Part shown: positions 39,590-49,531 of the stretch, piece by piece
Layout of the letters: every line of letters starts with the position of its first letter
How positions within the stretch are numbered: the stretch's first letter is position 1
The notes under the pieces: generated by a model
What the model was told of the DNA's origin: nothing
The model's database searches: none
What the model saw: the letters and a program-made list of their open reading frames with translations, nothing else
Translations under genes and position numbers: made by a program
NCBI RefSeq assembly: GCF_017875465.1
Contig: NZ_JAGGMQ010000001.1
Location: forward strand, 2,976,001-3,040,000
Direction: 5' to 3'
Length of the DNA: 64,000 nucleotides
DNA from: Winslowiella toletana
GTDB lineage: Bacteria > Pseudomonadota > Gammaproteobacteria > Enterobacterales > Enterobacteriaceae

Positions 39590-42500
39590 CTAACAAAGTT
39601 GAATCTGTACGCCAAACTGGGGGTCCACACCAGTGGAATTAAACGTAAAGTTTTTCCAGGTGTTTGAACTTGTTGTATTGGCCATCTCGGAACCACCAAA
39701 CTTCTGCACCGCCTTCACACAGACACCTGATACAGCTTGCCCGTCCCGAGTGACGATAAACCTCCATGTCGCCGTGACAGGGACGGTGGTGCTACTGACA
39801 AAGCTGGCGCTTAACACCAACGGTTGCGGAGCCGCGGCATTAACCGTTACTGGCACCTGAATCGGATCCGGCGCTTCTTCCGTCTGTGTCGCATCCTGCC
39901 TGACGGTAATGGTGGCTGTGCCCGCACTGATAAATGTCATCAGCCCGCTGCTGGCGTCTGCCGTCACAACATTTTGGTCTGAAGAGCTGAAGTGCTTAGT
40001 CCCGCCGTTATTACCACCACTGACGTTCAGCAGTTGCGGCACGTCCCCCTGCGTCGCGGTAACCTCGCCAGCACTTAGCGGCGGGGCAGCATTCAGCGTC
40101 ACCGTGACGGTGAGGGTGGTCTGCTGCGCCAGGTAATTGGTGCTCTCAGCTTCACTGATGGTCACTGTCGCCATACCTGCTGCCACGGCGGTTAACTTAC
40201 CGCTGGCGTCCACACGTACCGTCGCGGGCGCTGAAGAGCCGTAAGTGAGAGCCGTTCCGTTGCTGTTGCCGCCACTGACGGTGATCGCGCCGGTTTCGCC
40301 GACCTTAATCGATACATCCTGTGCTGCCAGCGGTCTTCCGCTAATCCGCTTAACCGTCACCGGAATGGTCAGACTGGCGGGAGCCGTATGACTGCTGGTT
40401 GCCGCCTGGCTGACGGTAATCTTTGCCGTACCCGCTTTCAGGAAGGTTACCGTCGCATTGTCTATCCGCGCCACTGTTTCATCATCCGAAACAGTGCTCA
40501 GCGCGCTGCCGTTACCGCCGGCGATGGTTAGCGCCAGCGGAGCGTCGCCAAAGTCGGCGGCAATTGCTGACGGTCCCGTCAGCGGAGTGGCAACATTCAG
40601 CGCCACTGTGACGGTGATTGTGGTCTGCTGCGCCAGGTAATTGGTGCTCTCAGCTTCACTGATGGTCACTGTCGCCGTACCTGCTGCCACGGCGGTTAAC
40701 TTACCGCTGGCGTCCACACGCACGGTACCGGGCGCTGCAGAGCTGTAAGTGAGGGCCGTTCCGTTGCTGTTGCCGCCACTGACGGTGATCGCGCCGGTTT
40801 CGCCAACCTTAATCGACACATCCTGTGCTGCCAGCGGTCTTCCGCTAATCCGCTTAACCGTCACCGGAATGGTCAGACTGGCGGGAGCCGTATGACTGCT
40901 GGTTGCCGCCTGGCTGACGGTAATCTTTGCCGTACCCGCTTTCAGGAAGGTTACCGTCGCATTGTCTATCCGCGCCACTGTTTCATCATCCGAAACAGTG
41001 CTCAGCGCGCTGCCGTTGCCCCCGGCGATGGTTAGTGCCAGCGGAGCGTCGCCAAAGTCGGCGGCAATTGCTGACGGTCCCGTCAGCGGAGTGGCAACAT
41101 TCAGCGCCACTGTGACGGTGATTGTGGTCTGCTGCGCCAGGTAATTGGTGCTCTCAGCTTCACTGATGGTCACTGTCGCCGTACCTGCTGCCACGGCGGT
41201 TAACTTACCGCTGGCGTCCACACGCACGGTACCGGGCGCTGAAGAGCCGTAAGTGAGGGCCGTTCCGTTGCTGTTGCCGCCGCTGACGGTAATCGCGCCG
41301 GTTTCGCCGACCTTTATTGACACGTCCTGCGCCGTCAGTGGCGTTCCCTGCGCGCGCTTTACCGTAACCGCCACGCTAATCGGTGCGGGTTCCTGCTGAG
41401 TCTCGGTGGTCTCCTGACGAACGGTAATCCGGGTCTGGCCCACATTGTGGAATCTCATCAGCCCATTGCTGGCGTCGATACTGACTATATCGTCGTCCGC
41501 AGAGCTGAAGTGTTTCGTACCGCCATTGCCGCCGCTCACCTGTAGCGTGGTGGCGGTCGCGCCGTACTCCACGGTCACCGCATCAGCGCGCAGTTCTTCG
41601 CTCTCCTGTCTTGCCAGCGGAAGGGTCAGCTGCTGCGCTGACTCACCCGGCTGCCCCACCGTGACCTGCCAGTGGCCATTGCCATAGCTGGCTGGCGCAG
41701 TCAGTTCTGTCTGGCTAAAGCCATCCTGGTCAGTCACTGTGGCGCCCGCTGGCTGATTGTCACTGGTCCAGTTCAGGGTTTGTTCACTGATACCGACCTT
41801 ATCCTGCTCGCTCAGTGTTGCGATAAACGCCACTTTTCCACTCCCCACCACCACCTGCGGTGTGGGGACGGCGGTATGCAGGGCCAGAGACAAACGAGGT
41901 GGCACCACGTTGAAATCAATCGATTTCTCCTTGCCGGTGGTTCCTGTAGCCCGTTTGCCTGCGGCCGGATCCAGCAGCGAAGCAATCACCTTATCACTGC
42001 CAGTAGTGCTGATGTTTTCTAAGTAAACCATCGCCTTGCCAGCAGAGTCGGTTTGTCCCTGATTAGTTTGCAGTGTGCCCAGCCGGGGATTGCTATGGCT
42101 CCACCACACCTTGCGACCTGAAATCGGGTTCCCCTGTGCATCCACTGCTGTGGCGGTAAATAAGATGCGCCCTGTTTTCCCGGGTTGAAATTTGATATCG
42201 CCATTAGCGTTGATGACGCCATTCTCCGGCACTTGCAGCGTTAGCGAACTCATGGCGTCATTCGGTAATACCGTCAGCTGATAACTGGCGCGACTGACCG
42301 GCGGATCGGATAATTTTACATAGGTTTCAGCGGTCACCGTGGTTTGTCCCTCACGCAGTGGCGTCACTTGCCCGCTGAGATTGTCCACTTGCGCAACCGA
42401 GGCATCACTGCTGTGATAACGGGTATGCGCGGCAGTGATGCCTTTAATCGCATGAATAAAAGGCGCGCTTCCGGCCTTAATGGTCAGTTCCTTCGGATCA

Positions 42501-43942
42501 AAGTAGATCTGCCAGCTTTTTTCCTGCTCTTTATATGCCAGTACAATATTGTTATTGCGTTCAACGAAAGCCGTACTGGCTTGCATCAGGGATGGCAGCG
42601 CCTGCGCCCGCTGCGGATCGAGCATTTCATCCAGCGTACGACCAAACTGCCAGCTCAGGTTCAGTCCCGCTTTAAAGTCGTTGCTCTGGTTGCTGATAAA
42701 ATCATGCTGGGCATGGAGCGACAGCAGCGGAAGCGGTTGCCATTTCAGGCCAAGAGTCAGACCATGCGGATCTTCGCTTGCCTCGCTGCGGCTGCCTCTG
42801 ACATCAACTTTATCGCCATACCACTGGAACCAGCCAGCATTGGCGGCAAAATGGTCACCCAGTGCGGCGTCCAGCTTCACATCCCAGCCGCGCGCCGCCC
42901 GTTCATAGAGGGTAAAGTAAGCGTCATCGGACAAGAAACGGTTATCAGCAGAGTGCCGCCAGTCGCTGAGCGGGTAATAGTAGTTAGCTGAGGCGCGCAG
43001 GCGCTGGCCCCACAGCTCTAACCCGGTGCCAAGGCGATTATGGTGGCGGGTGAGATCCTGGTCGTAGAACAGATTGCCGCCCAACATCAGATCAGGATTG
43101 ATCATATGGCGCCAGCCGAAGCCGAGATTGGCGATATTGCGATCATTCCAGCGATGGGCGCTGAACTGGCTAAACAGCGTATCACTCTGATCGCTATGCA
43201 GTGGCAGCAGATAGTCGAGGCCGAAATCGTCCTCACCGTTAAAACGCGTATCAATTTTAACGCGCGCATGTCCACCGGTGTGATTAAGCCAGGATTCCAC
43301 CTCCGCCGTGGCGGCCTGACTCATCATGCTGCTGGCCTGATTAGCAGCAGAATGGCTGGCTCCCTGCTGGCTGGCCCCGCGCCAGAAGCCATCCATCCAC
43401 TGCTGGATTTTTTCCGCCTGCGGCGATGAGGCTTGCGTTAATTTTCCCTCCGCGGTTACCCGCGGCGCGACCACCCACTGTCCGCGTAAATCCTGAAGCT
43501 GTTCAGGGGTTTTAAGCGGCTGGTTTAAATTTTTTAGCTGAGAAAGTGACATGGAATAACGCCAGGCAAATGTCTGTACATCTTCATCTGCTTTAATTTG
43601 CACTAACTCCACGGCCGGATATAAATGCGTACTGGCATTGATATCCGGCAATAACAACCACTCTTTTAGTTGCAGGTTATATTGCTGGCTGATATTTCGC
43701 TGTAGCTGTTCAAGGTCACCGACCTCCGGCTTCATTTGCTGCTGCAACTGTCGCCAGCTTTCCTCCTGTGGTTTCGGTAGCAAAACATAATTCTTATCTT
43801 GAATAATATTATTCAGGCTATTATTCGCAATGCTTTTATTAAAGAGAAATGCGATGATAATTAATGAGATTAACAAATAACTCATTAACGGCAGGGCGAT
43901 GCGCCCCCGGCAAACATCCTTGTGTTCAGATTTAACGTCCAT
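39590..43942 (-). CDS. Inverse autotransporter (intimin/invasin family) adhesin with tandem Ig-like repeats
   Basis: Very large outer-membrane adhesin of 1450 residues. An N-terminal hydrophobic segment (SYLLISLIIIAFLFNKSIA, about 21-39) serves for export. A LysM-like stretch (EDVQTFAWRYSMSLSQLKNLN, about 119-139) and the inverse-autotransporter barrel (about 225-440; GFGWRHMINPDLMLGGNLFYDQDLTRHHNRLG, YYYPLSDWR) follow. Many bacterial-Ig domains come next. From about 860 to 1280 the units alternate as A-B-A-B-A, with A starting QDVSIKVGETGAITVSGGNSNG and B starting PSAIAADFGDAPLALTIAGGNGS. The final domain (about 1390-1450) has two cysteines, like the disulfide-bonded tip of invasin. Role: attachment to host or surfaces, by family. 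Confidence 0.9.
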   Translation of the reverse strand: MDVKSEHKDVCRGRIALPLMSYLLISLIIIAFLFNKSIANNSLNNIIQDKNYVLLPKPQEESWRQLQQQMKPEVGDLEQLQRNISQQYNLQLKEWLLLPDINASTHLYPAVELVQIKADEDVQTFAWRYSMSLSQLKNLNQPLKTPEQLQDLRGQWVVAPRVTAEGKLTQASSPQAEKIQQWMDGFWRGASQQGASHSAANQASSMMSQAATAEVESWLNHTGGHARVKIDTRFNGEDDFGLDYLLPLHSDQSDTLFSQFSAHRWNDRNIANLGFGWRHMINPDLMLGGNLFYDQDLTRHHNRLGTGLELWGQRLRASANYYYPLSDWRHSADNRFLSDDAYFTLYERAARGWDVKLDAALGDHFAANAGWFQWYGDKVDVRGSRSEASEDPHGLTLGLKWQPLPLLSLHAQHDFISNQSNDFKAGLNLSWQFGRTLDEMLDPQRAQALPSLMQASTAFVERNNNIVLAYKEQEKSWQIYFDPKELTIKAGSAPFIHAIKGITAAHTRYHSSDASVAQVDNLSGQVTPLREGQTTVTAETYVKLSDPPVSRASYQLTVLPNDAMSSLTLQVPENGVINANGDIKFQPGKTGRILFTATAVDAQGNPISGRKVWWSHSNPRLGTLQTNQGQTDSAGKAMVYLENISTTGSDKVIASLLDPAAGKRATGTTGKEKSIDFNVVPPRLSLALHTAVPTPQVVVGSGKVAFIATLSEQDKVGISEQTLNWTSDNQPAGATVTDQDGFSQTELTAPASYGNGHWQVTVGQPGESAQQLTLPLARQESEELRADAVTVEYGATATTLQVSGGNGGTKHFSSADDDIVSIDASNGLMRFHNVGQTRITVRQETTETQQEPAPISVAVTVKRAQGTPLTAQDVSIKVGETGAITVSGGNSNGTALTYGSSAPGTVRVDASGKLTAVAAGTATVTISEAESTNYLAQQTTITVTVALNVATPLTGPSAIAADFGDAPLALTIAGGNGSALSTVSDDETVARIDNATVTFLKAGTAKITVSQAATSSHTAPASLTIPVTVKRISGRPLAAQDVSIKVGETGAITVSGGNSNGTALTYSSAAPGTVRVDASGKLTAVAAGTATVTISEAESTNYLAQQTTITVTVALNVATPLTGPSAIAADFGDAPLALTIAGGNGSALSTVSDDETVARIDNATVTFLKAGTAKITVSQAATSSHTAPASLTIPVTVKRISGRPLAAQDVSIKVGETGAITVSGGNSNGTALTYGSSAPATVRVDASGKLTAVAAGMATVTISEAESTNYLAQQTTLTVTVTLNAAPPLSAGEVTATQGDVPQLLNVSGGNNGGTKHFSSSDQNVVTADASSGLMTFISAGTATITVRQDATQTEEAPDPIQVPVTVNAAAPQPLVLSASFVSSTTVPVTATWRFIVTRDGQAVSGVCVKAVQKFGGSEMANTTSSNTWKNFTFNSTGVDPQFGVQIQLC
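40096..41340. repeat. 504-bp tandem repeats inside the adhesin gene
   Basis: The sequence repeats with a period of exactly 504 bp (168 codons). For example, CTGCTGCGCCAGGTAATTGG occurs at 40121, 40625 and 41129. Two and a half copies are present, differing at only a few positions per unit. Such identity implies recent duplication or gene conversion and would allow copy number to change by recombination. Confidence 0.9.
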
Positions 43943-44185
43943 GTGCGGTATGCTTCCATTTCAATTAAAATCAATCAGCGTGGCCGGGAAGCCACTCTGC
44001 TAAAGCCAGTCCTGGCCATTTGAATAGTGCGGTTTTTAAGATTTCTTCGTGCAAACTTTACGTAAAAAAACGCCGGTGTAAAACAAAATTTATGCATTCT
44101 TCTGTCTGGTTGTATAAAAGCGTCTTTTATAGAAAATATTGTGATGTTATCCTGATGGTGAGTTATTTATGGCTGTAATGTTTTA
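43943..44185. other. AT-rich upstream region of the adhesin gene
   Basis: This stretch, upstream of the adhesin on the minus strand, is markedly AT-rich and has no open frame worth calling. It presumably carries the adhesin promoter, but no single promoter stands out enough to place. Confidence 0.4.
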
Positions 44186-44296
44186 ATGGCATCTCATCAT
44201 AAAATATCTCATTGGGGGCTATTTTTATTCACAGCGTTATTAGCCGTGTTTGTCTGGTTGCTGGCTGTTTTTATTTTTCTTTCACGGCAAGGTTGA
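44186..44296 (+). CDS. Possible small single-span membrane protein, 36 residues
   Basis: An ATG at 44186 opens a 36-codon frame. A short His-rich N-terminus (MASHHKISHWG) is followed by an uninterrupted hydrophobic helix (LFLFTALLAVFVWLLAVFIF) and the basic end SRQG. This fits the pattern of small bacterial membrane proteins. It lies alone between the adhesin and yjiN. The ribosome binding site is poor, and AT-rich DNA yields hydrophobic frames by chance, so it may not be expressed. No homologue is recognised. Confidence 0.35.
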   Translation: MASHHKISHWGLFLFTALLAVFVWLLAVFIFLSRQG

Positions 44297-44408
44297 TTGG
44301 ATATTGATGTGTTTAATATTGAATTATTCTAATATTAGAAAAGATAAATATTGATGGCTTATCAACGTAATCGCGCAAGGGCCGAGGCAAAAAATACCTC
44401 AGCTCTGA

Positions 44409-45689
44409 TTACATCATCAGGCGCTCAATCACTGGCGGCAGCTGCGACAGCAGATACAGAATCAGCCCAATGGTGCCGCCAACCAGCGTACCGTTGATGC
44501 GGATAAACTGCAGATCCTTGCCGATATTCACTTCGATCTGATGGGACATATCGCGCGCATCCCAGCTTTTTACCGTATCGCTGATATGGCGGGTCAGGAA
44601 GGCGGCGAAGTCCGGCGCGACGGTGCTGGCCGCTTCCTCCATATGCTGATTCAGTGAGGCACGCAGACTGGCGTCATTGATCAGTGTTTCGCTAAACCAG
44701 TGGCCTGCGGCAGTGATTTTTGCCTGTACCGCTGAGTTATCGCGGTTTAAATCCTCTTTCAGCCAGCCGCGCAGATCGCCCCACAGCTCGCCGATATAGC
44801 TGTTCAGCGCCTCATCCTCTTTCAGATATGACTTAATACTGTCGGCACGGCGCGCCATCTCCGGATCCTGCTTAAGCTTCTCGATAAAGCGCTCAACCGC
44901 GCGGTTAAAACCAAGGCGCAGTTCATGACCATGATCCTGACCAATATCATCAAGAATCGAATTGACTGCATTCGACACCAGATCGGCGCTGTGTTCGCCC
45001 AGCCACTCGGTCGGCAGCATTTTGGCTTTGATGGGATGTTCACGCTTCAGCCAGCGCACCAGCTGCAGGGCGATAAACTCGCGAGTACCGGGTTTATGCA
45101 GCAGCTTCAGTAACTGCTCAATTGCCGCATCCAGCAGCTCCTGATGACGGTTGTTTTTGGTCAGGCTCTCCAGCAGCATGGCGCCGGACTGAGTCAGATC
45201 GACCTTATCAATCGCCTTATGCACCGCGCGGCGGATAAAGCGCTGGATGCGCGCATCATCGGTCAGATCGAGAAAGCCGCGCATCACCTGCATCAGATGG
45301 CGTCCGAGCCGTTCGGCATTGCCCGGCGCGCGCAACCAGCTGGCGATAATCTGCGCCGGATCGTGACGGCGGATCAGCGCCAGCAGCGATTCAGTATTGA
45401 GGAATTTCTCCTGCACAAAGCGACCAAGATTCTCACCGATACGATCTTTATTGCGCGGAATAATCGCCGTATGGCGTGAGATAAACGGCACCGGCACGCG
45501 GCGAAACAGCGCCACAACCGCAAACCAGTCAGCCAGTGCGCCGACCATCGCCGCCTCGGCAATCGCTTTAACCCCACTGACCCAAAAGCCGGGCGGGAAG
45601 AACAGGGTGGTGACAAATACGCCCGCCGCGATACACAGCAACAGCAGGGCAATACGTTTAACTTTCTTTAATTCAGTCTCTTTATCCAT
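44409..45689 (-). CDS. yjiN: YjiN, DUF445 membrane-associated protein
   Basis: A 426-residue DUF445 protein with a membrane segment at each end (about 12-32, [23 protein letters not shown]; about 402-420, [15 protein letters not shown]) and a long helical middle. Conserved segments include [53 protein letters not shown] and [13 protein letters not shown]. The function is unknown. It ends a minus-strand series with yjgR, 9 nt upstream. In E. coli yjiN is not beside yjgR. Confidence 0.9.
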   Translation of the reverse strand: MDKETELKKVKRIALLLLCIAAGVFVTTLFFPPGFWVSGVKAIAEAAMVGALADWFAVVALFRRVPVPFISRHTAIIPRNKDRIGENLGRFVQEKFLNTESLLALIRRHDPAQIIASWLRAPGNAERLGRHLMQVMRGFLDLTDDARIQRFIRRAVHKAIDKVDLTQSGAMLLESLTKNNRHQELLDAAIEQLLKLLHKPGTREFIALQLVRWLKREHPIKAKMLPTEWLGEHSADLVSNAVNSILDDIGQDHGHELRLGFNRAVERFIEKLKQDPEMARRADSIKSYLKEDEALNSYIGELWGDLRGWLKEDLNRDNSAVQAKITAAGHWFSETLINDASLRASLNQHMEEAASTVAPDFAAFLTRHISDTVKSWDARDMSHQIEVNIGKDLQFIRINGTLVGGTIGLILYLLSQLPPVIERLMM

Positions 45690-45698
45690 ACTTGCCGC

Positions 45699-47195
45699 TT
45701 AACGTTTGCGGCCTCCCATAATACTGCCCAGTACCCCACGGATAATCTGGTTGGTGATCTGTCGGGTCGCGCTTTTCGCCATGGTCTGCACCACGCCATC
45801 ACGCTTACCGCCGCGTGGCCCGGTGCTGCCGAACAGAATATCTTTTAGCCCGCCGAGAATGCCGTTATCCACCGCCAGCTCGTTGCCTTTGCTGGCTGGC
45901 GCCTGCTCGCTGGCGGCCTGCACTCCTTTTTGCAGCATCTCATATGCCGACTCGCGATCGACCGCTTCATCATATTTGCCCGACAGTGGCGAGTGGTTAA
46001 TCAGACCGTTACGTTCGTCGTCGGTCACCGGCCCCATCCGCGAGCCAGGGGCAATGACCATCGCGCGTTCGACCATTGTCGGACTGCCTTTCTCATCAAG
46101 GAAAGAGATCAGCGCTTCGCCGGTGCCCAGCGCCTGAATCGCAGTCACGGTATCAAATGCCGGATTGGCGCGCATGGTTTGCGCGGCGGTTTTTACCGCT
46201 TTCTGATCTTTCGGCGTAAAGGCGCGCAGCGCATGCTGAACGCGGTTACCCAGCTGACCGAGCACGGTATCCGGAATATCCGCCGGATTCTGACTGACAA
46301 AATAAACCCCCACCGCCTTGGAGCGGATCAGGCGGATCACCTGCTCGATCTTATCCAGCAACACCTGCGGCGCATCGTTAAACAGCAGGTGCGCCTCATC
46401 AAAGAAGAACACCAGTTTTGGCTTATCGAGGTCGCCAGCTTCCGGCAGTTGCTCATACAGCTCCGACAGCATCCACAGCAGGCTGGTGGCGTACAACTTC
46501 GGCATCTGGTACAGCTTCTCCGCCGACAGAATATTGATCACCCCTTTGCCATTCGCATCGGTGCGCATCCAGTCTTTGATATCCAGCATCGGCTCACCAA
46601 AGAAGTACTCGGCTCCTTGCTCCTCCAGCGTCAGTAACCCGCGCTGAATCGCGCCGACCGAGGCACTGCTAATATTGCCGTACTGCGTCTGGAAGGATTT
46701 AGCGTTATCGCCGATATACTGCGTCATGGCGCGCAGATCTTTAAAATCGAGCAGCAGTAAGCCCTGATCGTCGGCGATGCGGAAGATAATCTGCAACACC
46801 CCCGACTGCACCTCATTCAGATTCAGCAGGCGCGCCAGCAACAGCGGGCCGAGGTCAGTCACCGTGGCGCGCAGCGGATGCCCTTTTGCCGCAAAGATAT
46901 CCCACAGCACCGCCGGACTGCTTTGCGGCTGCCAGTCGCTGACGCCAATCTTCGCCAGCCGCGCCAGCAGCTTCTCCGAGCTGACTCCCTCGCGGGCGAT
47001 ACCGGTCAGATCTCCTTTTACATCGGCCATAAAAACCGGCACGCCAATATCAGAAAACGATTCGGCCAGTTTTTGCAGAGTAACGGTTTTGCCGGTGCCG
47101 GTCGCGCCGGTAATCAAGCCGTGGCGGTTGGCCATCGCTGGCAACAGATGCAGTTGGGTCTCGCTGGTCTGGGCAATCAACAGGGGTGCGGTCAT
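45699..47195 (-). CDS. yjgR: YjgR, HerA-like DUF853 ATPase
   Basis: Predicted P-loop NTPase of the HerA/FtsK-like superfamily, 498 residues (E. coli 500). Walker A is [20 protein letters not shown] (about 26-45) and Walker [18 protein letters not shown] (about 252-268). The C-terminus is a basic glycine-rich tail ([13 protein letters not shown]). In E. coli it follows lptG directly; here the adhesin and yjiN intervene. It starts only 40 nt after the hrpY stop on the same strand with no terminator between, so Hrp regulator transcripts may read into it. Confidence 0.92.
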   Translation of the reverse strand: MTAPLLIAQTSETQLHLLPAMANRHGLITGATGTGKTVTLQKLAESFSDIGVPVFMADVKGDLTGIAREGVSSEKLLARLAKIGVSDWQPQSSPAVLWDIFAAKGHPLRATVTDLGPLLLARLLNLNEVQSGVLQIIFRIADDQGLLLLDFKDLRAMTQYIGDNAKSFQTQYGNISSASVGAIQRGLLTLEEQGAEYFFGEPMLDIKDWMRTDANGKGVINILSAEKLYQMPKLYATSLLWMLSELYEQLPEAGDLDKPKLVFFFDEAHLLFNDAPQVLLDKIEQVIRLIRSKAVGVYFVSQNPADIPDTVLGQLGNRVQHALRAFTPKDQKAVKTAAQTMRANPAFDTVTAIQALGTGEALISFLDEKGSPTMVERAMVIAPGSRMGPVTDDERNGLINHSPLSGKYDEAVDRESAYEMLQKGVQAASEQAPASKGNELAVDNGILGGLKDILFGSTGPRGGKRDGVVQTMAKSATRQITNQIIRGVLGSIMGGRKR

Positions 47196-47235
47196 GGTAG
47201 CTCCATTTGCGTGATTCGATTGCTGGCGGGTTGCG

Positions 47236-47877
47236 TCACTGCACCAGATTATAGTTCAGCGAATACTTCACGATATCGGCATTGTTGCTAAAGTTCATCC
47301 GCTTCATCATGCGCGATTTATAGGTGCTGACGGTTTTATTGCTAATCGACAGGGTATCGGCAATCGCATTAATGCTTTCGCCATGAGCCAGCATAATCAT
47401 AATCTGCCGCTCACGCATCGTCAGGCTCTCATGGGGCGCGCGGTTGCCGCCCTGATATTCGGAGAACACAATCTCCTGCGCCAGATCGTGATCGATATAG
47501 CGCGCGCCACGCGCCACGGTGCGAATCGCATGCAGCAGCACTTCCGGCGGTTTATCTTTGGTGATATAGCCCAGCGCGCCGCTATTCAGCACCCTGCGGG
47601 CGATTTGCGGCTCGTTATACATGCTCAGCACCAGAATGCGCAGCGCCGGATATTGCGGAATAATGCGGTTAATCAGGTCCTCGCCGCTGATGCCGGGCAT
47701 TGAGATATCCAGCAGCAGCAGAGTGATATCACAGTGACGCAGACGCTCCAGCACCTGGCTGCCATCCGGCGCTTCGCACACCACTTCAATATTGTTATCC
47801 AGGGCAAAAATTTGCTTCAGTCCCTCACGCATAATCGCGTGATCGTCGGCGATCATCAGCCGGATAGGTTGTTCCAT
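47236..47877 (-). CDS. hrpY: HrpY, NarL/FixJ-type response regulator of the Hrp system
   Basis: Response regulator of 213 residues. The receiver domain is about 1-120 (acidic pocket D11-D12, phosphoacceptor Asp57 in [10 protein letters not shown], Lys in YITKDKPPE). The LuxR-type HTH is about 145-205 ([41 protein letters not shown]). In Erwinia and Pantoea stewartii HrpY, with HrpX, activates hrpS, whose product then activates hrpL with sigma-54. It lies 3 nt after hrpX. hrpS, expected next, is absent, and yjgR follows instead. Confidence 0.9.
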   Translation of the reverse strand: MEQPIRLMIADDHAIMREGLKQIFALDNNIEVVCEAPDGSQVLERLRHCDITLLLLDISMPGISGEDLINRIIPQYPALRILVLSMYNEPQIARRVLNSGALGYITKDKPPEVLLHAIRTVARGARYIDHDLAQEIVFSEYQGGNRAPHESLTMRERQIMIMLAHGESINAIADTLSISNKTVSTYKSRMMKRMNFSNNADIVKYSLNYNLVQ

Positions 47878-47880
47878 CGC

Positions 47881-49359
47881 TTAATCATCCTTTTTATGGT
47901 TTTTACTGGCTGCGGATAGCGGGACCGTCAGTTTGATGCGGGTGCCTTTTCCGGGTGAACTGGTGACGGTAGCATCGCCATTCAGCATGCGGCCGCGCTC
48001 CTGGATACCCAGCAGGCCAAAAGCATTCTTCTGCACACGATTAACATGAAAACCTTTGCCATTATCCACCACTTCGACCACCAGCGTGTCGGGCTGCGGT
48101 TTGACGATAATATAGATATTGCTGGCGCTGGCGTGGCGCGCGGCATTGGTCAGCGACTCCTGCACCACGCGGAACGTGGCGGTCATCGCCGCCTCATCCA
48201 GCTGCACGCTCTGTTCGTCAGGCGCAATCAGAATGCAGCGGCAGCCGCCGTTTTTCATAAACTGATCGCGCAGCCACTCCAGCGCCGGGATCAGGCCGAG
48301 ATTCAGCACATTGGGCCGCAGCCGGGTGGAGACATCGCGGACCACCTGGATGGTGCTGTCCACCAGCCCCATCAGATTCTCCAGCTGGGCCTGAATCACC
48401 GCGCTGCCCTCGTGCTCACGCATCGACAGCAGTGACAGGCCGGTGCGCAGCGACGTCAGATGCTGGCCCAGCTCATCATGAATATCGCGCGCCAGCTGTT
48501 TGCGCTCCACTTCACGGGTCAGCTCCTGATTGCGCGTCAGCATACGCAGCTGCTGATGGGCGGCGCGCAACTCATCTTCGGTCTGACGCACCAGCGTAAT
48601 ATCTCTGCCGACCGCCAGTACGCTGACCATCTTGCTGTGCAGGTTATATTCCGGCACGCAGCGCACATGCAGCACCTGCTTATGGCCGTCGCGCTCGAAG
48701 GTCAGCTCATTTTCCGCCCCCTGTTCATCGACCAGGGTTTGCGAGATCAGTTTAAAAAAGCTCAGGCCGACATCGCCCAGCGGCACGCTTTCGGTTAACT
48801 GCCAGTTATGGATTTCGCGTTCACTGCGATTAAACCAGCGACGTACCGCCGGATTGGCGTACACGCAGCACATATTGAGGTCAAAGCGCGCGATCAGGTC
48901 CGGCGAGTTCTCCACCACCGTATTCATCTGCTTTTCACGCAAACGCTGCTGCTCTTCCTTGCGGCGCAGCTCACGCACATCGTGCACTACGCAGAGGATC
49001 TGTTGCAGACCCTGATTGTCATAGCTGCTGGAGCTGACCTCTACCGGGACCAGCTCACCATTGCGGCAGGCATGCTGCGAAGTAAAGGTTATCCCCTCAG
49101 GACGTATGCTCAGCTTCCACCATAAAGCAAAGACGTCACTGTCCAGCAATTCGCGATCGATGGTCGAAAAGGTCAGTTGAGAAAATTCCTTGCGCGAATA
49201 CCCCATTAACTTACAGGCTTTATCGTTGACATATTGAATGCCTAATTCACGGTCGATCAGGTAAATAGCATCGTGAATACGATTTAAAGCAATGTCAGAT
49301 AAATTGGGTGAGTTTAAATCTGCACGTTGTTGCCGGTTAGAAAAGCCCTGCAGCAGCAT
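47881..49359 (-). CDS. hrpX: HrpX, cytosolic PAS-domain sensor histidine kinase
   Basis: Histidine kinase of 492 residues with no membrane segment. Two PAS domains (about 20-135 and 150-260, beginning NRIHDAIYLIDRELGIQYVN and VVENSPDLIARFDLNMCCVYAN) are followed by a HisKA_3 phosphoacceptor (RKQLARDIHDELGQHLTSLRTG; His294) and HATPase motifs (VVQESLTNAARHA, VVDNGKGFHV, GLLGIQERGRMLNG). The start at 49359 (MLLQGFSNRQQ) has AGAGGGA upstream; the frame extends nine codons further without a ribosome binding site. It senses an unknown internal cue and phosphorylates HrpY. Confidence 0.9.
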   Translation of the reverse strand: MLLQGFSNRQQRADLNSPNLSDIALNRIHDAIYLIDRELGIQYVNDKACKLMGYSRKEFSQLTFSTIDRELLDSDVFALWWKLSIRPEGITFTSQHACRNGELVPVEVSSSSYDNQGLQQILCVVHDVRELRRKEEQQRLREKQMNTVVENSPDLIARFDLNMCCVYANPAVRRWFNRSEREIHNWQLTESVPLGDVGLSFFKLISQTLVDEQGAENELTFERDGHKQVLHVRCVPEYNLHSKMVSVLAVGRDITLVRQTEDELRAAHQQLRMLTRNQELTREVERKQLARDIHDELGQHLTSLRTGLSLLSMREHEGSAVIQAQLENLMGLVDSTIQVVRDVSTRLRPNVLNLGLIPALEWLRDQFMKNGGCRCILIAPDEQSVQLDEAAMTATFRVVQESLTNAARHASASNIYIIVKPQPDTLVVEVVDNGKGFHVNRVQKNAFGLLGIQERGRMLNGDATVTSSPGKGTRIKLTVPLSAASKNHKKDD

Positions 49360-49414
49360 AATTCCCTCTATATTGATGATGCTCATTGCTGTAAGCAGTC
49401 AATTAATCTGTCTG

Positions 49415-49442
49415 CCCGCGGGGAGTTGCGCCGCTCCCCGGG
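49415..49442. other. GC-rich hairpin between hrpL and hrpX
   Basis: CCCGCGGGGAG and CTCCCCGGG form a stem of about 9-10 bp (with one bulged C) in an otherwise AT-rich gap. It follows hrpL on the minus strand without a T-run, so it may weaken read-through from hrpL or lie in the hrpX leader. Its role is unknown. Confidence 0.45.
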
Positions 49443-49531
49443 ATTATTTTTAAAAGGTCGCTTAATATAAGCATGATCATAGTAGCATTTATATCATCCT
49501 GAGCAGGGTTGGATATTTTTCAGACTGCTTT

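Noticed and set aside
40096..41340. Repeated sequence considered as a CRISPR array
   Set aside because: The period is 504 bp, there are no spacers, and the repeat is in frame as Ig-like domains of the adhesin.
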